Below are positions 1 through 8,697 of a DNA stretch of 64,000 nt, one piece after another. A program made the translations under genes and the position numbers. The notes beneath the pieces are model-generated. The model made no database searches and had not been told where the DNA came from. It was given only the letters and a program-made list of their open reading frames with translations. The stretch spans positions 2,026,501 to 2,090,500 of the forward strand of contig JBBCGG010000001.1 of the NCBI GenBank assembly GCA_037200525.1, read 5' to 3'. Source of the stretch: Methylocella sp. GTDB lineage: Bacteria > Pseudomonadota > Alphaproteobacteria > Rhizobiales > Beijerinckiaceae. The stretch's first letter is position 1. The number at the start of each line of letters is the position of its first letter.

Positions 1-213
1 GACCTTGTCTTCGCGATCGGAGCCGCCGTGGGAAAGAAAGTGAATATAGGATATATTGATGTTCCGGTCAATATTAGTGATTGATATCAGTATTTCACTC
101 AAGCGGACATGAACAAGCTCTGGAGCGCGGGTTACGATTTAACTTTTCATTCATTAGAATCCGGGGTAGCGGACTATGTCTCGCATCTTATGCTGACGGG
201 TTCCTACCGCTGA
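1..213 (+). pseudogene. hldD: ADP-L-glycero-D-manno-heptose-6-epimerase, C-terminal end, broken by an in-frame TGA
   Basis: Reading frame 1 enters from outside the window. It encodes an HldD-like C-terminus (IGYIDVPVNISD, then TGA at 82-84, then YQYFTQADMNKLWSAGYD and a tail ending at the TGA at 211-213). The second part matches the family block [20 protein letters not shown] known from E. coli HldD, and the TGA sits where the family has Arg, so a CGA to TGA change fits. HldD is the short-chain-dehydrogenase-like epimerase that makes ADP-L-glycero-D-manno-heptose for LPS core. The stop would remove about 43 residues, including part of the substrate domain. Neighbouring GT9 and gmhB genes support the identification. 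A sequencing error cannot be excluded. Confidence 0.75.
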
Positions 214-609
214 AGAATTAATGACGAATTTCGAGCCAAATAGAGAAAAATTCGTTTAAAGAAAATATGACGACGCGAGATCAAGATCGAAAATGTCGTG
301 GTTAGAGTCTAAGAGCTGCGCTTTCCTTCCAGGGCCTTCAATGTTATAAGCAAGTCACGTCGCCACATAGAGTTGAGAACCAAATGGCGGAACTTTGTAA
401 GCCTGATGGAAACAACCTGTGTTTGGCGATGTCAAAAAGAGGAGGCTTGGTGGACGCTCCCTCAAGACGCCAAATAGTCGATCTAAAAGCGGCGCAACGA
501 TCATCAACGAAATCAATTGTTTATGACGGGCAAAGTCTGCAACTGCGTCCCGTCGCTTCGCCTTAGTTGGGCTTTTAGCGGGTGAACGCCCAATTCAGCC
601 GGGCGGTCT
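214..609. other. Intergenic gap between hldD remnant and GT9 gene
   Basis: No gene recognised. A 60-codon open frame at 384-566 has no family resemblance and no clear ribosome binding site. The stretch is more AT-rich than the downstream core genes. Any promoter for the GT9 gene would lie here, but no clear -35/-10 pair was identified. Confidence 0.5.
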
Positions 610-1854
610 TTGCCGGAGTTTAGCGCAAGCAACATGACCGACTTTGATTTATCTGCTCATTGGAGTCGGCTTCAGAAGTCGCTTTCCAGGTTGACCGATC
701 AATTGGGAGCCGTCTGGCAGCGCCGGACCTTCAAAACCGCCAATGACGCCGAGGAGGCTTCAGCCAGCGGCAAAGGCCATGAAGCGACGCAATTTACTCG
801 CCCGATGCCGATGCGCTCCGGAAAAGAGCCCTCGGAACGCATCGTGATCTATCGGCTCGGAAGCCTTGGCGACACGGTCGTCGCTCTGCCTTGTTTCCAT
901 AAAGTGGCGGAAGTTTTCCCGAATGCCGAGCGATATGTGCTGACGAACAGTCCTGTTTCGTCAAAGGCGGCCCCACTTGAGACCATCTTGCGCGGGTCGG
1001 GCCTTATTGAAGGCATCATTGATTACCCTGTCCAACTGCGATCAGTCAGGCATTTGTGGGATTTGGCGAGGCGTCTGAAGAGGCTGAAGGCGTCGACCCT
1101 CGTTTACCTTGCGCCGCCTCGAAAGCGCCTCAAAACTTATCGCGACCTTGTGTTTTTGCGTCTCTGCGGCTTCAAACAAATCATCGGCGCTCCAACGTGG
1201 AAAGATGAACAGGACGACCTGATCGACCCCGCGACGGGACTTTTCGAATATGAATGCCAGCGTTTGGTCCGTGGCCTCGCAGCATTGGGACCCATTGATC
1301 TCGAGCGCCGCTCTAATTGGGATTTGCGGCTGACCGGTCAAGAACGGGAAGCCGGCGGTAAGGCCATCGCTCCCTTCAATGCACGGCCTTTCATTGCGAT
1401 CAATATGGGCGGCAAAGTCGTCGAGAACCATTGGGGTCAGGACAATTGGCGACGTCTCTTCGTCGAACTCGCCAGCACCCATGGCGCATATGGGCTTTTT
1501 GTCGTCGGCGCAGCCGAGGAGAGCTCCTGCGTGTCGGAAATCACGAAAGGCTGGCCTAGCGCGGTGGTCAACGCTTGTGGACGCCTTATGCCTCGCGAAA
1601 GCGCGGCCGCGCTCGCAGAAGCCAGCCTTTTTATCGGCCATAATTCGGGTCCGATGCACCTTGCCGCCGCTTGCGGAATTGTCTGCGTGGCGCCGTTTGG
1701 CGACCAGAATCCGCCGCGCACTTGGCACCCCTACGGTTCCGGGCACAGAATTATCCATCATATGGAAGGGATAGCGACTATAGGCGTCGATGACATGGCC
1801 GCGGCCGTCCGCGAGGCTTTGCCAGCGTTGGCCGACGTGAACAGCAAACTTTAG
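610..1854 (+). CDS. ADP-heptose:LPS heptosyltransferase family protein (GT9)
   Basis: A glycosyltransferase family 9 protein, predicted cytoplasmic and acting at the inner face of the membrane to add heptose (or a related sugar) to LPS core. The N-terminal GT9 motif GSLGDTV is at residues 84-90, and the C-terminal nucleotide-sugar motif HNSGPMHLAAACG is near 344-356. About 75 residues precede the conserved domain, longer than WaaC/WaaF, and look unstructured. The listed start is TTG 610; ATG 634 is an equally good alternative because neither has a strong Shine-Dalgarno. It lies between hldD and gmhB, which make the ADP-heptose donor. The exact acceptor (WaaC, WaaF or other) cannot be told from sequence alone. 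Confidence 0.82.
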   Translation: MPEFSASNMTDFDLSAHWSRLQKSLSRLTDQLGAVWQRRTFKTANDAEEASASGKGHEATQFTRPMPMRSGKEPSERIVIYRLGSLGDTVVALPCFHKVAEVFPNAERYVLTNSPVSSKAAPLETILRGSGLIEGIIDYPVQLRSVRHLWDLARRLKRLKASTLVYLAPPRKRLKTYRDLVFLRLCGFKQIIGAPTWKDEQDDLIDPATGLFEYECQRLVRGLAALGPIDLERRSNWDLRLTGQEREAGGKAIAPFNARPFIAINMGGKVVENHWGQDNWRRLFVELASTHGAYGLFVVGAAEESSCVSEITKGWPSAVVNACGRLMPRESAAALAEASLFIGHNSGPMHLAAACGIVCVAPFGDQNPPRTWHPYGSGHRIIHHMEGIATIGVDDMAAAVREALPALADVNSKL

Positions 1855-2026
1855 AATGCGAATGTTTCTTTCTTAAATAGATTTGTTGTTTATTCGCTTT
1901 GAAGGCCTTTCTGAAAAGGTCATAGTTTTTCAAATATGACGCTGGCTTGATCTCAACGCATGATCTCATCCAAAAAGCGGCGCTTTCTTTTGGGCGGCGC
2001 TCCAGGTCCAAGTCCAAGGGATTCGC

Positions 2027-2605
2027 ATGTCGTCTCCAGCAATCTTCCTTGATCGGGATGGAACTATCATCGTTGAGAAGAACTACCCTTCCGATCCGGA
2101 CCAGGTTGTCCTCCTTGATGGCGCCGCGGAGGGACTTCGCGCCATGTCCCGGCATGGCCTGCCTTTTGTCGTGGTCTCCAACCAGTCCGGCATCGGGCGC
2201 GGCTATTTTTCAGTTGAGCAGGCGGACGCGGTGGAACAGCGCCTCAAAGACCTGCTGGCTCAGGAGGGCATTGCGATTGCCGGATGGTATAGGTGTCCGC
2301 ATGCGCCCGACGATGACTGCAGGTGTCGCAAGCCGTTGCCTGGCATGATCGATGCGGCGGTTCGCGACCTTGATCTCGACCCGATGCGCTCCTTTGTGAT
2401 TGGCGACAAAAGGTCTGACATAGATCTCGCGGCGGCAGTCGGCGCCGCCGGCATTCTCGTCACCACAGGACACGGGCGCTTGGACGCGGATTATGCCCGC
2501 TCGGTAGCGGCGCCGGTTTGTCGCGACCTCGTTGAGGCCAGTGAGGAAGTCGCTCGCCGTTTGACGCTAGACAGCCGCCGCACGAACACTGCCGTCACGC
2601 TCTAG
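2027..2605 (+). CDS. gmhB: D-glycero-beta-D-manno-heptose 1,7-bisphosphate 7-phosphatase
   Basis: A HAD-superfamily phosphatase that removes the 7-phosphate from heptose bisphosphate in the ADP-heptose pathway. It has the DxDGT nucleophile motif (FLDRDGT, residues 7-13), the VSNQSGIGRGYF segment typical of GmhB/HisB-N, a Cys/His zinc loop (CPH...CRCRKPLPGM, around residues 88-108) and the C-terminal GDKRSDI acid motif. Its 192 aa agree with the family. ATG 2027 is the only sensible start. It sits with hldD and a GT9 transferase, so an LPS-heptose role is well supported. The related HisB-N is less likely because the zinc loop and context favour GmhB. Confidence 0.88.
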   Translation: MSSPAIFLDRDGTIIVEKNYPSDPDQVVLLDGAAEGLRAMSRHGLPFVVVSNQSGIGRGYFSVEQADAVEQRLKDLLAQEGIAIAGWYRCPHAPDDDCRCRKPLPGMIDAAVRDLDLDPMRSFVIGDKRSDIDLAAAVGAAGILVTTGHGRLDADYARSVAAPVCRDLVEASEEVARRLTLDSRRTNTAVTL

Positions 2606-2622
2606 CAGAATCGGGCTGTCCA

Positions 2623-3933
2623 ATGGCGTCACCAGGTTCACTTCGGCGCGTCGGCTTTACCTTCAGCGCCCAAATTTACAATCAGGTCATCAATCTTGGC
2701 GTCCAGATCGCGCTTGTGCCAATTTTTTTGCACGCGTGGGGCGCGGAGCGCTACGGCGTCTGGCTATTGTTGTCGGCGATCCCGACTTATCTGACGTTTA
2801 GCGACTTCGGCTTCACGCTGAGCGCCAAGAATGAAATGACGATTAAGGTGGCGAAGGGTGACAGCGGAGGCGCGGTAGTCACTTACCAAAGCGTTTTCAT
2901 GCTCCTGAACCTCGTCGCAGGCGGCGTTATTTGTCTCGCCGCTCTAGCGCTTCTCAGTATCAGGCTAGGGTCGTTTTTCGAACTCGGCGACGCATCCGAG
3001 ACGCAGGCGAAACTTGTCCTTTTTCTACTGTGCGCTGACGTCGTCCTCTACCAGTATTTCCTGCTTTTTTCGGGGGGCCTCCGTGCTGCGGGGCGACCTG
3101 CCGCCGAAGTGGCCGTGAGCGCAACCGCAAGGCTTTGCGGCGGCCTGCTGACTGCCGCGACGGTATTTCTCGGGGGAGGCATCGTCGTTGTCGCCGCCTT
3201 GACCCTCGTCAAAAGCCTTGTGTTTCTCGCCATTGTTTTTCTGTGGTTGCGCAGGATCTCGCCCTGGCTACGCCTCGGCTGGTCGCACGCCTCCAGGGCC
3301 GAGGTGAACCGGCTGTTTCATCCTTCCATCAGCTTTATGTCGCAGACGGTTGCGCAAGCCTTGGCGATTAGCGGACCAGTCATCGTCCTTGGACTGGCGG
3401 CAAGGCCGGTAGACGTTGTGATTTTCTCAACCTGCCGCACGCTGGCAAGGCTTGGCACGACGGCGACGAATACGGTGGGGGCCGCGATCATGCCGGAATA
3501 TTCGAGACTGTTCGGGCTGGGCAATATTGCTCTTTATAGACGACTTATAGTCTTGCATTTTTTGGCCGCGCTCGCGATTTCCGTGGTTTATTTTATCGGC
3601 CTTTCCGTCCTCGGAGGCTGGATATTGTCCATTTGGACGAAAAGGAAAGTGTATATCGAACAACCATTTTTCGGTCTGTTGCTGCTATCCGTCATTTTCG
3701 AAATGCTATGGACGACGATTTTCATTCCGCTTGCCGCAATCAATCGTCACGTCGTGACCGCTCATGCTTACGGCGCCCTCGCTTTTGTTGCAGTGATCTG
3801 TAGCTATTTTCTTGCTTCGCCTTATGGGTTGACGGGGGTTGTCTCGCCTTTGCTTGTTATAAATGGGGCAATGTTGATTATAGTTGTGGCGCAGATGTAT
3901 CAAAAATCGCCGAAAGTAAAAGACAGCTGGTGA
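2623..3933 (+). CDS. Polysaccharide flippase (Wzx/MATE-like membrane protein)
   Basis: An integral membrane protein of 436 aa with about 12 hydrophobic segments spread along the chain, as in the polysaccharide/oligosaccharide flippase families. It would move lipid-linked saccharide units across the inner membrane. The N-terminus (ATG 2623, 17 bp after gmhB) runs directly into the first helix. Its stop overlaps the possible GTG start of the next glycosyltransferase (GTGA), indicating one transcription unit from gmhB onward. There is no catalytic motif to specify substrate. Assignment rests on topology, length and neighbours. Confidence 0.75.
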   Translation: MASPGSLRRVGFTFSAQIYNQVINLGVQIALVPIFLHAWGAERYGVWLLLSAIPTYLTFSDFGFTLSAKNEMTIKVAKGDSGGAVVTYQSVFMLLNLVAGGVICLAALALLSIRLGSFFELGDASETQAKLVLFLLCADVVLYQYFLLFSGGLRAAGRPAAEVAVSATARLCGGLLTAATVFLGGGIVVVAALTLVKSLVFLAIVFLWLRRISPWLRLGWSHASRAEVNRLFHPSISFMSQTVAQALAISGPVIVLGLAARPVDVVIFSTCRTLARLGTTATNTVGAAIMPEYSRLFGLGNIALYRRLIVLHFLAALAISVVYFIGLSVLGGWILSIWTKRKVYIEQPFFGLLLLSVIFEMLWTTIFIPLAAINRHVVTAHAYGALAFVAVICSYFLASPYGLTGVVSPLLVINGAMLIIVVAQMYQKSPKVKDSW

Positions 3934-3938
3934 CACTG

Positions 3939-4967
3939 ATGAAGATATTATATCTTGGCCCGGAAGAAGGAACTGCAATCCAGAGGATTTTAGCCCTCAG
4001 AAGGCTTGGCCATGAAGTGACTGTAGTTGACCCATATCTTGCCATCCCGGCGACGCGCTTTCCAGCAAGGCTGTTCCACTACTGGATTTACAGAACGGGG
4101 GCGTTTGGTTTTGCTTGGCTCATCAGGCGTTATGTTTTGTCTAGGGTGAAAGGCGCGAATTTCGATTTTGTTCTAGTGGATCACGGAGAGCTCCTTGATG
4201 GAGCAACAATAATAGCGCTGAAAAAAATCGGCAAAGTCGTTGTAAACTATAATCAGGACAATCCCTATGTCGCGCGGGACAGGCAAAAATGGCGTTTGTT
4301 TCTGAAAGCCTTGCCGAATTATGACTTGGTGGCGACCCACAGAATAACTAGCGCGGAAGGCGCCCGGCGGGCTGGGGCGCGACATGTGCTGCTTGTGAGA
4401 GAGGCGGCGGACGAAGCTGTCCATAGACCAATCGAACTAAGCGAGCAGGATCGCGCGCGGTTTACTTCTGATGTTGCTTTCGTCGGCACCTGGATGCCTG
4501 AGCGCGGCCCATTCATGCTGCGGCTCATTGAAAGGGACGTGCCGTTGAGAATCTATGGATCTCGCTGGAACAAGGCTCCGGAGTACGAAAGGCTGCGGCG
4601 GCATATTGTTCTTGGCAACCTAGATGGCGATGATTACGTCAAAGCTGTTAGGGGAGCCTCCATTGCGGTCGGACTCCTGTCCAAGGGCAATGAAGATCTT
4701 CATACTACGAGAAGCTTTGAAATTCCCGCGATAGGGACGCTTTTTTGCGCCGAGCGGACGACGGACCATCTCGAAATGTATAAGGACGGCGAGGAGGCGG
4801 TATTTTTCGAAGACGCAGAGGAGTGCGCTGACCTCTGTCTTTCGTTGCTTGGGCAGCCTGAGCGCATCAAGCAGATAGCGGCCGCTGGACTTTCTCGTGT
4901 GCACAAGAATGGCGACTTCAACGAGAAGCTTTTGTCCAAGATAATAGAGGCTGCCGCAAAAGCATAG
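3939..4967 (+). CDS. CgeB-like glycosyltransferase
   Basis: A GT-B fold glycosyltransferase resembling the CgeB/Glyco_trans_1_2 family. It begins MKILYLG with a Rossmann-type N-terminus, and its C-terminal domain has the characteristic stretch RSFEIPAIGTLFCAE followed by an acidic F/Y-x-D region (KDGEEAVFFEDAEE) near residues 265-300. Start ATG 3939 gives the usual MKILYLG beginning. GTG 3930, overlapping the flippase stop, is an alternative that adds three residues. Probably co-expressed with the flippase to build a surface saccharide. Donor and acceptor sugars cannot be assigned. Confidence 0.7.
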   Translation: MKILYLGPEEGTAIQRILALRRLGHEVTVVDPYLAIPATRFPARLFHYWIYRTGAFGFAWLIRRYVLSRVKGANFDFVLVDHGELLDGATIIALKKIGKVVVNYNQDNPYVARDRQKWRLFLKALPNYDLVATHRITSAEGARRAGARHVLLVREAADEAVHRPIELSEQDRARFTSDVAFVGTWMPERGPFMLRLIERDVPLRIYGSRWNKAPEYERLRRHIVLGNLDGDDYVKAVRGASIAVGLLSKGNEDLHTTRSFEIPAIGTLFCAERTTDHLEMYKDGEEAVFFEDAEECADLCLSLLGQPERIKQIAAAGLSRVHKNGDFNEKLLSKIIEAAAKA

Positions 4968-5483
4968 CGCCCCGCAAGCTAACGGGTTTCGCGCTCTCTA
5001 TTTGGTACCATACGCTCATTTCTTATGATCGACTTTGCGGTCGGTCAAGAAGATCCAAAAAATAAGTTGGCTGCATCTTGTTATATTAAAAATAATTTAA
5101 CTTATATAGAACGATAGAAATTAAATTAATTACTGTGACGTCAGCATTTACGCTGCCTTTCAGCTTCAAAACCGCAAGGTCTTAGCTGCCCAGACGTTTC
5201 ACCCGTCTGGGGTCGCGTCTCTGATATTCGGGATCCGCTCATTCTTGTTAAATGGTCAGATTTCATCAGATCTCAGTCTACATTCTTCTAGGTTGACAGA
5301 AACAGATGTTTCATGGTTTTTAAAGGAAGTATATATTTACTATATTAAATCAACCTTGGGTTATTTAATCGTCGTCCGCTTCTTATGGTTGCCTTCATTT
5401 CAATTTGAATTCCATGCCGCGTTGCGGCAAGTCTTTACAATTCGATGCGGCATTGCGACGATCTTTACATTGGCGTTCAGTGA
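4968..5483. other. AT-rich gap inside the polysaccharide island
   Basis: Markedly AT-richer than its surroundings, especially 5080-5140 and 5320-5370, with runs of TTATAT and AAATTAAATTAAT type. An 84-codon open frame at 5245-5499 overlaps the next gene and has no recognisable features. It may hold the promoter of the downstream GT4 gene, or be a scar of horizontal exchange. No gene or RNA recognised. Confidence 0.5.
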
Positions 5484-6644
5484 ATGTTGTCACATTTAAC
5501 GCAAAGGCCCGGGCGCATTGTCGTTTGCGCATTGGAAACCTATTCAAGAATAGGTGGAATACAGAATTTCAATCGCCGGGTTTTTCAAAACCTTGCGCGG
5601 CGCGCGATTGGGAAGCATTCGCCGCTAGCCATTGTGCGAGGCGACCAGAACGCGCAGCTTCCAACGATACAAGGGCTCGAAATTACGGCCCCCAAGTGTA
5701 AAATCTGCTTTTACCTAAGAGCCGGCTGGGAAGGGCTGACCAAGGCTAATATTTTTATCCTCTGCCACATCAATCTGCTCCCTCTTGCAGTTCTGGTCAG
5801 GATTATGCGCCCCAAACTGCCTATACTCCTCTTCGTTCACGGAGACGAAGTCTGGAATATTCGCAGGAAAAAGCGCTTCTATGAGACGCGGTTCGTCAGT
5901 TCTCTGACGCGGATCGCTGCCGTTAGCCAGTTCACGGTCGACGTGATGGCCCGTGAATTCGACGTTCCCTTGACGAAATTCCGGCTTCTGCCCAATGCGG
6001 TCGATCCCCTCACTGTTTCGCCGAGCTCAAACCAGCGGTCGCTTTCGACGATCCTGACCGTGACGCGGCTCGCCGAGAGCGAGCGGGAGAAAAACGTCGA
6101 TAAAATGGTTCGCGCTGTCGCCGTGTTGAGACAAAAACTGCCGGACGTCAGATACGACATTATCGGCGACGGCTCGCTGTTGCCGGAGTTGAAAAAGCTT
6201 GCAAAAGATCTTGGCGTCGACGACGTCGTCAGGTTTTACGGTCGGGTCGATGACGCGGAGTTGCTCGCGGCCTATGAGCGCGCGTCGGTCTTCGCCATGC
6301 CATCGAACAAGGAAGGTTTCGGGATCGTCTATCTCGAAGCGTGGCAGCATGGATTGCCGGTCATTTGCAGTTCGATTGGCGCCTCGAGCGAAATCGTCGC
6401 TGACGGCGTTGACGGATTCGTCGTCGATCCCGACGAAGAGGCGGCGCTCGTGGAGCGCCTCTATCTGTTGTTGTCTCAACGTCAGGCGGCGGCGGAGATG
6501 GGGGAGCGCGGTCGCCAAAAGGTTATGGAAAAATACCTCGACGCGAACTTTCGGACGGCTCTTGATCAAATACTGGATGAGTTGCTCATCGAATCGAATA
6601 GCGAAGAGCTCGCAACCATTGACGGCGCGGAATTGAAGCGCTGA
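5484..6644 (+). CDS. Glycosyltransferase family 4 protein
   Basis: A 386 aa GT-B glycosyltransferase. The N-terminal acceptor domain contains the glycine-rich GGIQNFNRRVF segment (residues 25-35). The C-terminal Glycos_transf_1 domain starts near ILTVTRLAESEREKNVDKMV and includes GDGSLLPELKKLAKDLGV, VRFYGRVDDAELLAAYERA and the donor-binding E-x7-E region KEGFGIVYLEAWQHGLPVI (about residues 279-297). Its role is likely addition of a hexose to an LPS or exopolysaccharide intermediate. It follows the AT-rich gap and so probably has its own promoter. Substrate unknown. Confidence 0.8.
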   Translation: MLSHLTQRPGRIVVCALETYSRIGGIQNFNRRVFQNLARRAIGKHSPLAIVRGDQNAQLPTIQGLEITAPKCKICFYLRAGWEGLTKANIFILCHINLLPLAVLVRIMRPKLPILLFVHGDEVWNIRRKKRFYETRFVSSLTRIAAVSQFTVDVMAREFDVPLTKFRLLPNAVDPLTVSPSSNQRSLSTILTVTRLAESEREKNVDKMVRAVAVLRQKLPDVRYDIIGDGSLLPELKKLAKDLGVDDVVRFYGRVDDAELLAAYERASVFAMPSNKEGFGIVYLEAWQHGLPVICSSIGASSEIVADGVDGFVVDPDEEAALVERLYLLLSQRQAAAEMGERGRQKVMEKYLDANFRTALDQILDELLIESNSEELATIDGAELKR

Positions 6645-6790
6645 GGGCGGGGATTTCGCTGTCGGATAATCTATCGCCAGGTCGAGCCGTCTGGAGGTTA
6701 CGATGATGGTCCAAAACCGACGTCCAGGGGGCTACCCAAACCGCGCTCGCGCGCCTATGCTCCGCGCGCTTTGTAGAGTTGGGACAAGAC

Positions 6791-7045
6791 ATGGCCGCAC
6801 ATGGCGTACCGCACTTTCACAATCAACCGGGGGTTCCGCGAGTCCGCGTAGGGGCGAAGGAATTCATGTGCGTCGGCGCATTGCCGCCGTTCGATCATCC
6901 ACATATTTTCATCGACATGGGCGATGCCAATGAAGCTATCTGCCCCTATTGCTCGACCCTCTACGTCTATGACGCGGATTTGCATGGAGGCTGCATTCCG
7001 GCCGAATGCGCTTTCGATCCAGAGACCGCTCTCGACAAAGTCTGA
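6791..7045 (+). CDS. CHCC-type zinc-finger domain protein
   Basis: A short protein (84 aa) of the zf-CHCC family, related to the zinc-binding part of the complex I subunit NDUFS6. The ligands are visible in order: Cys in EFMCVG, His in FDHPH, then CPYC. The start is ATG 6791, chosen because GGGA lies six bases upstream; a TTG at 6779 would only add four residues. It directly precedes the FAD monooxygenase gene (18 bp gap). A respiratory or assembly role is possible by homology but unproven. Confidence 0.75.
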   Translation: MAAHGVPHFHNQPGVPRVRVGAKEFMCVGALPPFDHPHIFIDMGDANEAICPYCSTLYVYDADLHGGCIPAECAFDPETALDKV

Positions 7046-7063
7046 GCCGTCGCGCTGGGGCCG

Positions 7064-8257
7064 ATGAGCCGTCCCCATGCGCTGATCGCCGGGGCGGGAA
7101 TCGGCGGTCTATGCGCCGCCCTGTGTCTTGCGCGCGGCGGCTGGCTGGTCAGCGTCTTTGATCAGGCAAGCGCGCTTGAAGAGGCTGGAGCCGGTCTTCA
7201 GCTTTCGCCCAACGCCAGCGCGATTCTGCGTGACCTCGATGTCATCGAGCGCTTGATCCCGTCCAGCCTCGCGCCCCGCGCGATCAAGATTCGGCGCGCG
7301 CGCGATGGCGCGACGCTCAGTCTGATGCAACTCGATGACGCCGAAAAGCGCTGGCGCGCGCCCTATCTTCTGGTTCACCGCGCCGATCTCCAGCAGGCTC
7401 TCCTTGACACGATCGCACAGCATGACGCGATCGCAATTCACACTGGCGTCGCAGTTGCGGGCTTTGCCGCCGGCGGCGATGGCGTCGCGGTGGCGTTGAG
7501 ACGCGGGTTGATCCGAATGGAGGCGGCCGGCGATTGCCTGGTCGGCGCCGACGGGTGGCGCTCCATCGTGCGCGCAAAATTGCTCGGGAGCGCTGCAGAC
7601 GCGTTGCGATTCTCGAAGCGCACCGCGTGGCGCAGTCTTATCGCAGCGAGCCGCGTCGCCCCCGATATGCTGCGGCCGGAGACCTCCGTTTGGCTCGGGC
7701 GCAAAGCCCATCTTGTGCATTATCCGTTGCGCGGCCAGACGATCGTCAATGCGGTTGCGATCGTCGAGGATGAGCTTGGCGATTCTGGCGCGGAAAAGGG
7801 CTGGTCGAGTCCGGGCGATCCGGCTTTTCTCGAGGCGCGATTTTCTGGCTGGGATAAAACCGCGCGCGCGCTGCTCGCCGCTGCGGACGACTGGCGCAAA
7901 TGGCCGCTGTTCGATCGCGATCCGCTCGAAGCGTGGACAATGGGGCGAGTCGCGCTTCTTGGCGACGCCGCGCATCCGATGCTGCCTTTTTTGGCGCAGG
8001 GGGCTGCCCAGGCGATAGAGGACGCCGACGCTTTGGGCCGCGCCCTCGCGAGCGATCAGGACATTCCGCGTGCGCTAAAAACCTATGAGGCGATGCGGCT
8101 TCGGCGGTCGAGCCGGGTGCAGCAGCAGTCGCGACGGCAGGGCGAGATCTATCATCTGTCCGGTCCGGCCGCCCTTGCGCGCGATATCGGTCTGCGCGCG
8201 CTCGGCGGCGAACGGATGCTCGCCCGCTTCGATTGGCTCTATGATGCGAGGCCATGA
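7064..8257 (+). CDS. FAD-dependent monooxygenase (salicylate hydroxylase/UbiH-like)
   Basis: A group A flavoprotein aromatic hydroxylase-like protein of 397 aa. The N-terminal dinucleotide-binding motif GAGIGGLCAALCLARGG (residues 10-26) is followed at about residues 26-30 by SVFDQ, and the second FAD motif GRVALLGDAAHPM is near residues 294-306. Such enzymes use NAD(P)H and O2 to hydroxylate aromatic or quinone-like substrates. It sits 18 bp after the CHCC protein gene. The substrate cannot be inferred. The family includes UbiH-type, salicylate and zeaxanthin-type enzymes. Confidence 0.78.
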   Translation: MSRPHALIAGAGIGGLCAALCLARGGWLVSVFDQASALEEAGAGLQLSPNASAILRDLDVIERLIPSSLAPRAIKIRRARDGATLSLMQLDDAEKRWRAPYLLVHRADLQQALLDTIAQHDAIAIHTGVAVAGFAAGGDGVAVALRRGLIRMEAAGDCLVGADGWRSIVRAKLLGSAADALRFSKRTAWRSLIAASRVAPDMLRPETSVWLGRKAHLVHYPLRGQTIVNAVAIVEDELGDSGAEKGWSSPGDPAFLEARFSGWDKTARALLAAADDWRKWPLFDRDPLEAWTMGRVALLGDAAHPMLPFLAQGAAQAIEDADALGRALASDQDIPRALKTYEAMRLRRSSRVQQQSRRQGEIYHLSGPAALARDIGLRALGGERMLARFDWLYDARP

Positions 8258-8352
8258 TCGCTTTTTTGGAGCTGCCGCAAAACGATCCGGGGCTTGACAG
8301 GAAGAGGCGGCAAATGAGATTGGGGCGTTGCGCTTCTCCAGCGGAGTTCAGA

Positions 8353-8697
8353 ATGCCCCGGATATATCTGTCGATGGCGATGCTCGGCGCGACTCTCGCG
8401 ATCGGCGGCTGCAACGCTTCGTCTGGCGCGCCGGTCGCGGCGATCCCGTCAGCTCCTGCCGGGCCGGCTCAGCCCAATTGGCCGCCCTTGCCCGCGAACG
8501 CCGCCTGCAGCGATAATCTCAATCGTTACCAGACGGTTCTTACGTCCGATGTCAGCACGGGCAACGTCAATCAGTCAGTCTATGATCAAATCGAGGCCGA
8601 TTTGATGCGCGCGGCGGACGCCTGCGCCGGCGGACGCGACAGCGAGGCGATGAGCATTATTCGCGCTACCAAGGTGAAGCACGGCTACCACGCCTGA
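8353..8697 (+). CDS. Small putative lipoprotein
   Basis: A 114 aa protein of unknown function. It starts at ATG 8353 with GGAG six bases upstream. The N-terminus MPRIYLSMAMLGATLAIGGC is a lipoprotein signal peptide with lipobox AIGGC (Cys at residue 20), followed by an Ala/Pro-rich linker and a compact C-terminal region with two further Cys residues (NAACSDN, DACAGG) that could form a disulfide. The frame is open upstream to 8254, but the lipobox fixes the start. Its last 13 bases overlap the convergent Nudix gene. Confidence 0.65.
   Translation: MPRIYLSMAMLGATLAIGGCNASSGAPVAAIPSAPAGPAQPNWPPLPANAACSDNLNRYQTVLTSDVSTGNVNQSVYDQIEADLMRAADACAGGRDSEAMSIIRATKVKHGYHA

Noticed and set aside
82-84. 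TGA as a selenocysteine or recoded codon in hldD
   Set aside because: HldD is not a selenoprotein and no SECIS-like stem follows; an Arg to stop change is simpler.
384-566. Small 60-codon open frame near the hldD remnant
   Set aside because: No ribosome binding site, family or composition argues for coding.
5245-5499. 84-codon open frame in the AT-rich gap
   Set aside because: Hydrophobic but with no known family, and overlaps the GT4 start.
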